A DNA stretch of 64,000 bases from Microthrixaceae bacterium (GTDB lineage: Bacteria; Actinomycetota; Acidimicrobiia; Acidimicrobiales; Microtrichaceae), in assembly GCA_023957975.1 (NCBI GenBank), contig JAMLGM010000003.1, forward strand, positions 76,024 to 140,023, read 5' to 3'. Within the stretch, counting starts at the first letter, position 1. Each line of letters starts with the position of its first letter. The position numbers and the translations under genes are program-made. The notes under the pieces were generated by a model. It was not told the origin of the DNA and made no database searches. It was given only the letters and a program-made list of their open reading frames with translations. This document shows, piece by piece, positions 50,301 to 58,401 of the stretch.

Positions 50301-50953
50301 ACACGAGCGACGACCTACGCGCCGCCGACGGTCGCGTGCCCGGCCGTCGCGGCCGTGCGACCCGCGAGCGGCTCATCGCGTGCACGCTCAACATGTTGCA
50401 GGAGACGAGCTACCGCGACCTCAAGGTCGTCGACATCGCCCGTGAGGCTGGCACGTCTCCGGCGACCTTCTATCAGTACTTCCCCGACGTCGAGTCCGCG
50501 TTGGTCAGCCTGGTCGAGCAGATGGCCGAGGACGGCAATCATCGGCTCACCCGTATCGTCGGTGAGGGTGACTGGAGGTTGAAGTACGCGTACGACACGT
50601 GTGCGGAGATCGTCGCGGCGTTCTTCGCGTTCTGGGACGACAACGCCGCGCTCATGCGGGTGCTCGATCTCACCTCGGCCGAGGGCGACACGCGATTTCG
50701 CTCCATCCGCACCAAATTGCTCAACGAGTTGACGGTGGAACTCGCGGACCTCATCGGTCGGTTCCGCGACGCCGGCAAGCATCCCGCCGACATCAACCCG
50801 ATGGCGGTGGCCGGAATTCTGGTGTCGATGCTGTCGCACACCGCGGGGCACCGTAACGACTTCGCAGTGCACGGCATCGCGGTGCCCGACACGCAGCGAG
50901 CGTTGGAACGGCTCCTGTATTCGTCGATCTGTGGTGCCAAGCCAACGCGGTGA
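50276..50953 (+). CDS. TetR family transcriptional regulator
   Basis: A 225-residue regulator. The N-terminal helix-turn-helix reads RATRERLIACTLNMLQETSYRDL followed by VVDIAREAGTSPATFYQYFPDVESAL (key part AREAGTSPATFYQYF). The ligand-binding C-terminal domain is about 150 residues. Its ATG has GGAG five bases upstream and overlaps the previous gene by 25 bases; a GTG at 50297 gives a GTGA overlap and is an alternative. As it is encoded in an operon headed by a TCTGACG palindrome, it is the best candidate for the protein that binds all six sites. It does not look like KstR2 as I recall it. Confidence 0.9.
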   Translation: MDHTDPGVNTSDDLRAADGRVPGRRGRATRERLIACTLNMLQETSYRDLKVVDIAREAGTSPATFYQYFPDVESALVSLVEQMAEDGNHRLTRIVGEGDWRLKYAYDTCAEIVAAFFAFWDDNAALMRVLDLTSAEGDTRFRSIRTKLLNELTVELADLIGRFRDAGKHPADINPMAVAGILVSMLSHTAGHRNDFAVHGIAVPDTQRALERLLYSSICGAKPTR

Positions 50954-51392
50954 CGCGGTCGCCGACTGGATCGGTCGACCTCGATACCGGCAATCGGCAC
51001 AATGGGTGCTGGATTCGCAGGTGGTCGAGCAGATGAACGCTGCGGTGGCCGGAACCGGCGAGGTTGGCGTACCGCTGGCGGCGTGGTCGGTACTCATGCG
51101 CGCGTGTGCGGAGCCCAATCCACTGCAACTGCACTTCGATGTGAAGGAGGCGCTCGGCTATCGCCACGCGTTGATCACCGAGCATCGCGTCGTGGCGGAG
51201 TCGGCGCCGGCGATCGGCGGACGGTACTCCCACCAGCAGATCCTGCGCACGGTGGGGCGTGAGCAGGACCGCTCGATCGGGCGGGGGCGAAGCTGGCGCA
51301 TCGACGTCGAACATCTCGATGCCGGGGGTACGGTCGTCGCCGTCGAGAGCTATGAGGCCTTTGGCTATCACCCGAAGGCTGCTGTGACGTGA
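50931..51392 (+). CDS. MaoC-like hot-dog hydratase, N-terminal-type subunit
   Basis: A 153-residue protein that fits the N-terminal hot-dog half of two-domain MaoC dehydratases: AEPNPLQLHFDVKEALGYRHALITEHRVV and GRYSHQQILRTVGRE. In heteromeric enzymes (HadAB, ChsH1/ChsH2) this half binds the CoA ester while the partner half carries the catalytic Asp/His. It overlaps the TetR gene by 23 bases and the next hot-dog gene by four (GTGA), so the pair is made together. Confidence 0.7.
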   Translation: MVPSQRGDAVADWIGRPRYRQSAQWVLDSQVVEQMNAAVAGTGEVGVPLAAWSVLMRACAEPNPLQLHFDVKEALGYRHALITEHRVVAESAPAIGGRYSHQQILRTVGREQDRSIGRGRSWRIDVEHLDAGGTVVAVESYEAFGYHPKAAVT

Positions 51393-51718
51393 GGATCGAG
51401 GTCACCGAGGAATTCATCCGGAGTGGTTCGTCGGCGTTCGGCGTGGACGTTGCGGTTCACCACGACCGAAATGCCGCGCAGGCGGCGGGACTGCGCCACA
51501 TCATCATGTCGACGCCGCATCTTTCGGCGCTGATGGAGGCAGTGGTTGTGTCCACGTTCGGGGGACGAGTTCGCGATCTTCGGATCTCGATGATTCGCCC
51601 CGTGTTCGCCGGGACGACCGTCGAGATCGATGTCGCCCAGACCCATGCAGGTTGGGCGGTGACGATGACCGATGTGGAACAACCCGACCGGGCGTTGTGT
51701 GCCGCGGCCTGTAGTTGA
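51389..51718 (+). CDS. MaoC-like hot-dog hydratase, C-terminal-type subunit
   Basis: A 109-residue hot-dog half domain with VDVAVHHDRNAAQAAGLRHIIMSTPHLSALMEAVV and RISMIRPVFAGTTVEI. The DRNAAQAAG and HIIMSTPHL region aligns with the D-x4-H segment of MaoC subunits, where Asp and His act on water; here H-H-D-R-N stands before AAQAAG. Together with the preceding gene it probably forms one hydratase for a bulky enoyl-CoA. It is the last gene of the palindrome-site-3 operon. Confidence 0.72.
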   Translation: MRIEVTEEFIRSGSSAFGVDVAVHHDRNAAQAAGLRHIIMSTPHLSALMEAVVVSTFGGRVRDLRISMIRPVFAGTTVEIDVAQTHAGWAVTMTDVEQPDRALCAAACS

Positions 51719-51767
51719 GGTGTGGCTGCGGTGTGCCGCCGTGGCTGGAACGCAGAGGCGGCTGCGC

Positions 51768-53009
51768 TCAGTTGATGACGCCCTCGGCACGAAGCTCTGC
51801 GAGACGCCCGGAGTCGATGCCCAACTCCTCGCGGAGGACCGAATCGGTGTGTTCGCCGACCCAGGGGATGCGAGTGTCGGGTCCATCCGCGACCTTCGAC
51901 ATCTTGACCGGGTTCCCGGGGATGTAGACCGGTACGTCGCTGTCGTCGGTGCGCTCGAGTTCGGTGATCATGTTGCGGGCGAGGACGTGGGGGTCGGTGG
52001 GGATCTCGTCGGGGTGCGCCACCGGTCCGGCGGCGATGCCGGCCTTGCCCATGAGGTCGCAGGCTTCGAGGCGGGTGTAGTGCGACGCCCATTGCTCGAA
52101 CGTCGGCCGAATGACCGAGTCGGTGTTCTGGAACCAGAGCGAGCGATCCGCGAGGCGTTCGTCGGTCAGCCACCACTCGGCGCCGATGAGTTTCGCCAGG
52201 TTCTCGAACTGGTGCTCGCGCACGACCTGCACCGCGAAATAGCCGTCGGAGGCCTTGAAAGCGTTCATGATGCCGCTGAGCGAATTCGGCCGCATGCCCA
52301 TCGCCCAGATCGTCGTGACGACGTCGGTGATCGAGACCAGCGAGTCGAGCATCGCGATGTCCACGTACTGGCCGACCCCGGTGCGTTGGCGGTGTTGCAG
52401 CGCGGCGAGGATGCCGATCGTGGCGAAGAGGCCGGTGCCGATGTCGCCGAGTGCGCCGACGGGCAGGATCCGTGGCGGTTCGCCCTCGCGGCGTGAGTAC
52501 TCGTAGATACCCGACATGGCTTCGGCCACAGGGGCGTACGCCGGCCAGTCCTGATACGGCGACTCGCCGGTGTTGCCGAATCCCGACACCGAGACGTAGA
52601 TGAGCGAGGGGTGAATTTTCGACAGGGTGTCGTAGCCCAAGCCGAGGCGCTGCATCGTGCCGGCCTTGAAGTTCTCGGCGACGATGTCGAACTGTCCGGC
52701 CATCTCGATGAACAGCTCGCGGCCTTTGGGGTGCTTGAGGTCGAGTCCGACGCTTCGCTTGTTGAGGTTGTTGCGCAGGAAGGTAGCGCCCACGTTGCGG
52801 CCCTCGGGGTCGGTCATGCCCGGCAGCGAGGCCCGGCCCGACTCGCCGTGGACCGGGTGCTCAACCTTGACGACCTCCGCACCGAGCCGCGCCAGGAGCT
52901 GGGTCGCCCAGGGCAGCGCCTGCATCTGTTCGGCGGCGAGAATTCGGACGCCTTCGAGGGGCTTTCCGAACGGGAGGGCTTCTTCGTTGGCGATGTCTCC
53001 GACGCGCAT
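51768..53009 (-). CDS. CaiB/BaiF (class III) CoA-transferase, second copy
   Basis: A 413-residue family III CoA-transferase with QLLARLGAEVVKVEHPVHGE, NKRSVGLDLKHPKGRE, VAENFKAGTMQRLGLGYDTL (ENF block), SVSGFGNTGESPYQ and the likely catalytic Asp in GALGDIGTGLFATIG. It is full length and distinct from the copy at 46539. TACGCT on the minus strand lies six bases before ATG 53009 (leaderless), with CTGACG 18 bases further upstream as -35 and as one arm of palindrome site 4. Confidence 0.94.
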   Translation of the reverse strand: MRVGDIANEEALPFGKPLEGVRILAAEQMQALPWATQLLARLGAEVVKVEHPVHGESGRASLPGMTDPEGRNVGATFLRNNLNKRSVGLDLKHPKGRELFIEMAGQFDIVAENFKAGTMQRLGLGYDTLSKIHPSLIYVSVSGFGNTGESPYQDWPAYAPVAEAMSGIYEYSRREGEPPRILPVGALGDIGTGLFATIGILAALQHRQRTGVGQYVDIAMLDSLVSITDVVTTIWAMGMRPNSLSGIMNAFKASDGYFAVQVVREHQFENLAKLIGAEWWLTDERLADRSLWFQNTDSVIRPTFEQWASHYTRLEACDLMGKAGIAAGPVAHPDEIPTDPHVLARNMITELERTDDSDVPVYIPGNPVKMSKVADGPDTRIPWVGEHTDSVLREELGIDSGRLAELRAEGVIN

Positions 53010-53015
53010 GGGCGA

Positions 53016-53045
53016 AGCGTAGGCGCGAACCTGATGGATCGTCAG
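53016..53045 (-). promoter_or_regulatory. promoter with TCTGACG-like palindrome, site 4
   Basis: On the minus strand CTGACG (53045-53040) serves as -35 box, 18 bases before TACGCT (53021-53016). The dyad CTGAC-GATCC-ATCAG (53045-53031) matches the shared core with one arm changed at one base. The same region lies between this gene and the divergent methyltransferase gene, so both could respond. Confidence 0.65.
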
Positions 53046-53074
53046 AGGACGGCTCGGATTGGTAGCGTCGCAGC

Positions 53075-53719
53075 ATGGGTTCGCCGATATCGGGCATTGC
53101 GCGGTGGTACGAGCAGCGGGTGTTGCCGCGATTTGTCGAGCGGGCGTGCAACGCTCCCGGGATTCGTCGCCTACGCCCGAAGGCCACCGCCGGATTGGTC
53201 GGCACGGTCATCGAAGTCGGGTTTGGCGCGGGGCCCAACGTCGAGTTCTATCCGCCGGACGTCACGCGGGTGCTGGCGGTTGAACCATCGGAACTGAGCC
53301 GCGATCGGGCTGCAGCGCGGGTGGCCGCCTCATCGGTCGATGTCGAATTCGTCGGTCTCGATGGGGCCCGCGTTCCCGTCGATGACGATGTGGCGGACGC
53401 TGGACTGGTGACATTCGCGCTGTGCACGATTCCTGATGTGGCGGCCGCCTTGGGCGAACTGCGCCGGATCTTGAAGCCGGGGGCGAAGCTGCACGTGTTG
53501 GAACATGGCCTCGCTCCGGATGAGTCGGTCGTGCGTTGGCAGCGGCGTCTCAACCCGATCCAGAAGCGTCTCGGAGGTGGATGTCACCTCGATCGTGATC
53601 CAGTGGCGATGCTGAGCGACGCCGGGTTCATCGACATCGACGCCTCGCAGCGCTACCTCAACAGCACCCCGAAATTCATCGGCTACACCTCGTTGATCAC
53701 TGCGGCGAACCCGGCCTGA
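53075..53719 (+). CDS. class I SAM-dependent methyltransferase
   Basis: A 214-residue methyltransferase of the Methyltransf_11 type. TVIEVGFGAGPNVEFYP is the SAM-binding motif I, VLAVEPSELS motif II, and LVTFALCTIPDVAAALGELRRILKPGAKL motif post-II/III (key part LRRILKPGAKL). The substrate is unknown; relatives methylate small molecules or phospholipids. TAGCGT at 53063-53068 lies six bases before the ATG. Its stop codon falls inside the first unit of a 14-base tandem repeat. Confidence 0.92.
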   Translation: MGSPISGIARWYEQRVLPRFVERACNAPGIRRLRPKATAGLVGTVIEVGFGAGPNVEFYPPDVTRVLAVEPSELSRDRAAARVAASSVDVEFVGLDGARVPVDDDVADAGLVTFALCTIPDVAAALGELRRILKPGAKLHVLEHGLAPDESVVRWQRRLNPIQKRLGGGCHLDRDPVAMLSDAGFIDIDASQRYLNSTPKFIGYTSLITAANPA

Positions 53720-53761
53720 CGAACCCGGCCTGACGAACCCGGCCTGACGAACCCGGCCTGA
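53706..53761. repeat. 14-bp tandem repeat, four perfect copies
   Basis: The unit CGAACCCGGCCTGA occurs four times without gaps. The first copy encodes the last codons and stop of the methyltransferase gene; the others extend past it to nine bases before the LmbE-like stop. It looks like recent slippage expansion of the gene's end. Confidence 0.95.
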
Positions 53762-53770
53762 GGTGCCGGT

Positions 53771-54502
53771 CTACAGGTCGATGCGTTCGAACAACACCGC
53801 TGAATCGACGCCGACGGCCTCGCCGGCCGCGGTGGCCATCCCGCGGATGAACGGCTCGGGATCCTTGCCGGCGGTGCCGTCGGCCAAGGCTGCAAGATAG
53901 ATTCCGTGCGCCCGAAGTGACTCGACCCCGAGGTGCACGGTGTCGCCGATGTCGACGTAGGTGTTTGCCTGTGGGGAGTTGGCGAACAGCGCGAAGCGAG
54001 CGGCGTGTGGGGCGCCGCCGTGGCCGACGAAGAGCCAGCGATTCGCCGCATCGCGTGCTGCGTCGAGGATCGCCCAACCGGTGGCTCGGTGGTCGGCGTG
54101 GTTGAACCCGCCGAACGGGAAGGTCTCGCGGAAGTTCAGCCCGATCAACACGTCGGGTCGGTGTCGCCGAATTGCCCCGACCAGATCGCGTCGCAGCGCC
54201 AGCGATGCCTCGACCAGGCCGTCGGGGTGGCCGAGGAACTCGACCCGTTCCACGCCGACCACTGCGGCGGAATCGATCTCCTCCTGCATGCGCACCCGCG
54301 CGCATTCATCGGGCGGCATCGAGTCGATCCCCGCCTCGCCGCAGGTCACCAACAGGTAGGTGATGTGCTTGCCCTGTGAGGCCCACCGGGCGATGGCGGA
54401 GGCAGCGCCGTATTCGAGGTCGTCGGGATGGGCCACGATGGCGAGGGCCCGCTCCCAGTTTTCGGGAACGACGTCGAACAAGGCGGGTGTTGAGGTGGCC
54501 AT
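53771..54502 (-). CDS. PIG-L / LmbE family deacetylase
   Basis: A 243-residue zinc hydrolase. IVAHPDDLEYG holds the first His and Asp pair and NHADHRATGWA the later metal His ligands. The family removes N-acetyl groups from GlcNAc-linked small molecules (MshB in mycothiol synthesis, Mca for mycothiol conjugates). The sequence does not settle which; a mycothiol-conjugate or antibiotic-like substrate is possible. TAGCCT on the minus strand lies six bases before ATG 54502 (leaderless). Confidence 0.9.
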   Translation of the reverse strand: MATSTPALFDVVPENWERALAIVAHPDDLEYGAASAIARWASQGKHITYLLVTCGEAGIDSMPPDECARVRMQEEIDSAAVVGVERVEFLGHPDGLVEASLALRRDLVGAIRRHRPDVLIGLNFRETFPFGGFNHADHRATGWAILDAARDAANRWLFVGHGGAPHAARFALFANSPQANTYVDIGDTVHLGVESLRAHGIYLAALADGTAGKDPEPFIRGMATAAGEAVGVDSAVLFERIDL

Positions 54503-54552
54503 ACCCCGAGGCTACGTCGCGGCTCGGTGCCGGGACGGACGGTCTCCCACCG

Positions 54553-54588
54553 GCCGTTTCTGACGGATCGTCAGAAACGGCGTACACT
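54553..54588 (+). promoter_or_regulatory. promoter with TCTGACG palindrome, site 5
   Basis: The longest copy of the palindrome: perfect 13-bp arms at 54553-54565 and 54569-54581 (core TTTCTGACG and CGTCAGAAA) around GAT. CTGACG (54560-54565) is a -35 box, 17 bases before TACACT (54583-54588), which lies seven bases before ATG 54596. The operator therefore fills the promoter spacer of a leaderless gene. Confidence 0.9.
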
Positions 54589-54595
54589 TTGCGGC

Positions 54596-55999
54596 ATGCG
54601 AGGAATCATCAGCGCCGCGGCATATGTGCCGTACTGGCGCCTCGAGCGATCGGCGATCGCGGCGTTCCACGGTGGTCGTGGCGCCGGCGTTCGCAGTGTC
54701 GCCTCCTACGACGAAGACACCACGACCCTGGCGGTTGAGGCGGGCCGATTGGCGCTGCGAAGCCGGGTCGTCGGAACCGATGTGTCACCGGAGACCCTGT
54801 GGTTCGCCACCTCGGCGCCGACGTATGCCGAAAAGACCAACGCTTCGGTCGTGCACGCCGCGCTGCGGTTACCGACCTCGGTCGCGGCCTTCGATGCCAC
54901 CGGCGCGCTGCGTTCGGGCATCGGGGTCCTGCGTAGCGCGGTGCGAAGCTCCGACACGGTCCTGGCGACGGCCGCGGACATCCGGACCGGCCCGGCCAAC
55001 TCGCCCGACGAGTCGGCCGGTGGTGACGCCGGCGCGGCCGTTTTGGTGGGCGACGACAGTGCGGGTGCGGTCATCGCCGAGTACCTTGGCGGCGCGTCGA
55101 GCACCCATGAGTTCCTCGACCGCTGGCGCGCCCCGGGCGAGGTGCGCACCAAGGCCTGGGAAGAGCGCTTCAGCGAGACTCAATACCTGAACCGCGGCCT
55201 CGAGGCCTTCAACGCGGCGCTCGACTCCACCGGGCTCGACGCCGACGGGGTCGATGCGGTGCTCGTCGCCGGTCCGCACACCCGCGCCAACAACGCGCTG
55301 GCGAAGAGGCTTGGCAAGGCGAACGCCGTCGACCATTCCTCCACCATCGGTAACGCCGGATCGGCCGAGGCCATGGTCCAACTCGTCGAGTGGCTCGAGG
55401 GGGCGACCCCCGGCCAGACGGTTGCGCTCATTTCGCTCGCCGACGGCGCTGACGTGTTGATCTTCCGCACCACCGATGCCATCGGCTCCTACACCCCCGC
55501 ACGTTCGGTGGCATCGCAGATCGAGGCCGGCAACACTTCGCTGCCGTACAACAAGTTCCTCGCCTGGCGCGGCACGCTCGTGCCGAACCCGCCCAATCGC
55601 CCGGAACCCGCCCGCTCCTCCGGCTCGGCCGCCGGGCGCAGCTACGACTGGAAATACGGATTCGTCGGGTCGAAGGACCGCGAGTCCGGCGCCGTGCACC
55701 TCCCGCCGGCGCGCGTGAGCTTCGAGGGCGGCAACGTCGACGACATGGAACCGTGGCCGATGGCGGACGCCGCCGGCACGATCGTGACCTTCACCGTCGA
55801 CCGTCTCGTCTACTCGCCGAGTCCGCCGGTCATCTTCGCCGTCGTCGACTTCGACGGTGGCGGGCGTCTGCCCGTCGAGGTCTGCGACGTCACCCAGGAC
55901 GCGATCGCCGTGGGCGACCGGGTCGACATGACCTTCCGCCGCATCAACAGCGCGGACGGCATCTCCAACTACTTCTGGAAAGCGAGGCCCATCCGATGA
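54596..55999 (+). CDS. HMG-CoA synthase-like protein fused to DUF35 OB-fold domain
   Basis: A 467-residue two-domain protein. Residues 1-330 have the thiolase/KAS fold of HMG-CoA synthases (GIISAAAYVPYWRLER, GPHTRANNALAKRLG, STIGNAGSAEAMVQLVEWLE). The region that normally carries the nucleophile Cys reads AFDATGALRSG, with Thr or Ala in its place, so normal condensation is unlikely. Residues from about 360 are a DUF35/ACP OB-fold without the zinc-ribbon Cys (FTVDRLVYSPSPPVIFAVVDF). In archaea thiolase, HMGS and DUF35 form one channelling complex; here HMGS and DUF35 are fused and coupled (ATGA) to a thiolase gene. Confidence 0.88.
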   Translation: MRGIISAAAYVPYWRLERSAIAAFHGGRGAGVRSVASYDEDTTTLAVEAGRLALRSRVVGTDVSPETLWFATSAPTYAEKTNASVVHAALRLPTSVAAFDATGALRSGIGVLRSAVRSSDTVLATAADIRTGPANSPDESAGGDAGAAVLVGDDSAGAVIAEYLGGASSTHEFLDRWRAPGEVRTKAWEERFSETQYLNRGLEAFNAALDSTGLDADGVDAVLVAGPHTRANNALAKRLGKANAVDHSSTIGNAGSAEAMVQLVEWLEGATPGQTVALISLADGADVLIFRTTDAIGSYTPARSVASQIEAGNTSLPYNKFLAWRGTLVPNPPNRPEPARSSGSAAGRSYDWKYGFVGSKDRESGAVHLPPARVSFEGGNVDDMEPWPMADAAGTIVTFTVDRLVYSPSPPVIFAVVDFDGGGRLPVEVCDVTQDAIAVGDRVDMTFRRINSADGISNYFWKARPIR

Positions 56000-57189
56000 G
56001 CAGCCATGGCATCAAGGACCGCGTCGCCATCGTCGGGATGGGATGCACCCCGTTCAAGGAGCATTGGGACAAAGGCGCCGACGACCTGTTGATCGACGCC
56101 GCCCAGGAGACCTTCGCGTCGGCCGGAATGGCCAAGGACGACGTCGACGCGTTCTGGTTCGGGACCGCTCAGTCGGCGATGTCGGGCGTTCCGCTCGCCT
56201 CGGCTCTCAAGCTCGATAACAAGCCGGTGAGCCGCGTCGAGAATTTCTGCGCCACCGGATCCGAGGCTCTGCGCCAGGCGTGTTACGCCGTTGCCTCGGG
56301 TGCGTATGACACCGCCATGGCCATCGGCGTCGAGAAGGTGAAGGACTCTGGCTATCAGGGGCTCAACGCGTTCCCGATCCCGAACGACGGCACCGCCCGC
56401 ACGCTGACCGCGGCGGCGATGTTCAGCCTGGTGCTGCCGGCGTACGCAGAGAAATACGGCGTCGACCGCGACGAGTTGCGCCGCACCGTGGCCCGGATCG
56501 CGTCGAAGAACCACTTCAACGGTGCCCGCAACCCCAAGGCGATGTATCGCCGCGAGATGGAGGTTGACGCAATCTGCAAGATGGCGGCGGTTGCCGGTCA
56601 GCTCTCGGTCATGGACTGCGCGGGCGTGGCCGACGGTTCGGCCGCAGCCATCGTCGTGCGCGCCGAGGATGCGCACAAGTACACCGACAAGCCGCTGTAT
56701 GTGAAAGCGCTGTCGTTCGTGGCCGGCAACGGTTCGGGCCTCATCGACTCGACCTATGACTACACGACCTTCCGTGAGTGCGAGGCGGCGGCCAATGATG
56801 CCTACCAACAGGCCGGTATCACCGATCCGCTCAACCAGCTCGCCATGGCCGAGGTGCACGACTGCTTCACCCCGACCGAGATGGTGCTGATGGAGGACCT
56901 TGGTTTCTCCAAGCGCGGCGAGGCATGGCAGGACGTCAACGCCGGGGTGTTCGACCTTGGCGGCCAGTTGCCGGTGAACCCCGATGGGGGCCTGAAGAGC
57001 TTCGGCCACCCGGTCGGAGCGTCCGGTCTGCGCATGATCTACGAAGCCTGGTTGCAGCTGCGTGGCGAAGCCCCCGAGGAGCGGCGCATCGCCACCGCGG
57101 ATCGCGGCCTCGCCCTCACCCACAACCTCGGTGGATACCCGGGCGAGATGGTGAGCTTCGTCGGAATCTACGGATCCCAACTCGGCTGA
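55996..57189 (+). CDS. thiolase family protein (SCP2/lipid-transfer thiolase type)
   Basis: A 397-residue thiolase-like protein. VENFCATGSEALRQA supplies the nucleophile Cys, AMAEVHDCFTPTEM the NEAF-equivalent and KSFGHPVGASGLRM the catalytic His. The usual second Cys block (CxGGG) reads THNLGGYPG, as in SCP2-type thiolases and Ltp aldolases. Mycobacterial Ltp2 with a DUF35 partner performs a retro-aldol cut of the steroid side chain, so this pair could be a thiolase or an aldolase. It overlaps the HMGS-DUF35 gene by four bases. Confidence 0.91.
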   Translation: MSSHGIKDRVAIVGMGCTPFKEHWDKGADDLLIDAAQETFASAGMAKDDVDAFWFGTAQSAMSGVPLASALKLDNKPVSRVENFCATGSEALRQACYAVASGAYDTAMAIGVEKVKDSGYQGLNAFPIPNDGTARTLTAAAMFSLVLPAYAEKYGVDRDELRRTVARIASKNHFNGARNPKAMYRREMEVDAICKMAAVAGQLSVMDCAGVADGSAAAIVVRAEDAHKYTDKPLYVKALSFVAGNGSGLIDSTYDYTTFRECEAAANDAYQQAGITDPLNQLAMAEVHDCFTPTEMVLMEDLGFSKRGEAWQDVNAGVFDLGGQLPVNPDGGLKSFGHPVGASGLRMIYEAWLQLRGEAPEERRIATADRGLALTHNLGGYPGEMVSFVGIYGSQLG

Positions 57190-57205
57190 TTCTGATCACG
57201 ACATC

Positions 57206-57237
57206 GGTTCGTGCCGCTCAATCGAGCGGCGCGAACC
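57206..57237. terminator. hairpin between convergent thiolase and DUF2332 genes
   Basis: A 14-bp stem with one G-U pair (GGTTCGTGCCGCTC with GAGCGGCGCGAACC) and loop AATC. It overlaps the end of the DUF2332 gene and lies 17 bases after the thiolase stop. It could serve both strands; there is no T-run. Confidence 0.6.
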
Positions 57238-58321
57238 AGGTCAGGTGCGGATGGCACAGCGCCCAGCGCTGGTCGCTGCGCACACCCTGGCGCCACCGCG
57301 AGATGCCCACGACGGTGTCGTCGGTCGGGCCGTCGCCCGCCGGCACCCATGACTCGACCCCCTCGCCCTCGGCGCTGATGTGGGTCAGGGTGCGGGTGTC
57401 GCCCAGTAGGTCGAGTGCTCGGTCGAAGGCACTGCGCCGGTCGCGGTGCAGGTAGGTCATCATCCAGCTGTTGATCACCACGAGGTGGGCCTCAGCGGGG
57501 AACCGCTCGACCGCGTCGAATAAGCCGTCGAGCGCGTCATCACGGATCAGGGTGAGAGGGTCGATGGCCTGGCGGCGAACCATGTGGCTGGCCGCGGCAT
57601 CGAATCGTTCATGGCGTTCGATCTGCTCGGGCCAGATGCAGGCCTTGAGCCATCGACGTTGGTCGGGGTCTCCCAGGTCGACCGGCGCGGCATCGATGCC
57701 GATGCGGGCGACGATCGGGGGGACGGTCGCCGTGGATTCGACGTGATGGCGCACTGTCGGAGCGTCGCCCCGCACCTCGCAGCGCAGATGCACTGGCGAT
57801 GACCGGGTGCCGAATCTCCCGACCGTCCCACCTGATGAATCGACATAGCGAATGTCATATTCGTCGAATCGCAGGTTCAGCCCCGCCGAGGGGCCGATCT
57901 CCAGCAGCGCAACCTCGGCATCCACATCGGCGGTCGCTGCCGCGAGGGCCAACGGCCACAGGGTCGACCGGTTGACCTCGTTGGTCTGGGTCGAGCGGGT
58001 GGCGATGAGTTCGGCGAACCGATTCGGGTGGGTCTCGATCGTCGAGCGGACGGCGTCGATGAGATCGCCAGCGGCGTCAGGTGCGCCACCGACCGTGGGG
58101 TACCAGCGAGCAAGCGGCACCTCTGGGTCCCACAACACGATGTCGTGCAGGGCCGCCAGCATCAGGTTCGGTCGCCATTGACCGGGTGCGGCGATGAGCA
58201 GGCGCTCCAGCAGGTCGCTATGGTCGGCGACGCCGTGGCACAGTCGGTGATACATCGGCAGGTCGCGGCACTCGATGTCGGCGAAGCGCCGAAACCAGCC
58301 TTCGAGACGGGCGAGGTCCAT
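57218..58321 (-). CDS. DUF2332 family protein
   Basis: A 367-residue protein of the DUF2332 family, frequent in actinobacteria. Typical blocks are PNLMLAALHDIVLW near residue 50, LLEIGPSAGLNLRFDEY (SAM-motif-like), KACIWPEQIERHERFDAA and VVINSWMMTYL. The EIGPSAGLNL stretch resembles a nucleotide-binding loop of methyltransferases, but no function is established. It is leftward and convergent with the thiolase gene. Confidence 0.9.
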   Translation of the reverse strand: MDLARLEGWFRRFADIECRDLPMYHRLCHGVADHSDLLERLLIAAPGQWRPNLMLAALHDIVLWDPEVPLARWYPTVGGAPDAAGDLIDAVRSTIETHPNRFAELIATRSTQTNEVNRSTLWPLALAAATADVDAEVALLEIGPSAGLNLRFDEYDIRYVDSSGGTVGRFGTRSSPVHLRCEVRGDAPTVRHHVESTATVPPIVARIGIDAAPVDLGDPDQRRWLKACIWPEQIERHERFDAAASHMVRRQAIDPLTLIRDDALDGLFDAVERFPAEAHLVVINSWMMTYLHRDRRSAFDRALDLLGDTRTLTHISAEGEGVESWVPAGDGPTDDTVVGISRWRQGVRSDQRWALCHPHLTWFAPLD

Positions 58322-58401
58322 CCGTCAACGATGGCACAGGTTGCCCGCAGCATCCCTGCCCCGACCGATTCGACACCGTCGTCGGCTGTAGCGTCGAATC
58401 C

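Noticed and set aside
50276..50953. Naming the TetR gene kstR2
   Set aside because: The sequence does not resemble KstR2 as I remember it, and the palindrome here is not the KstR2 operator; only TetR family is supported.
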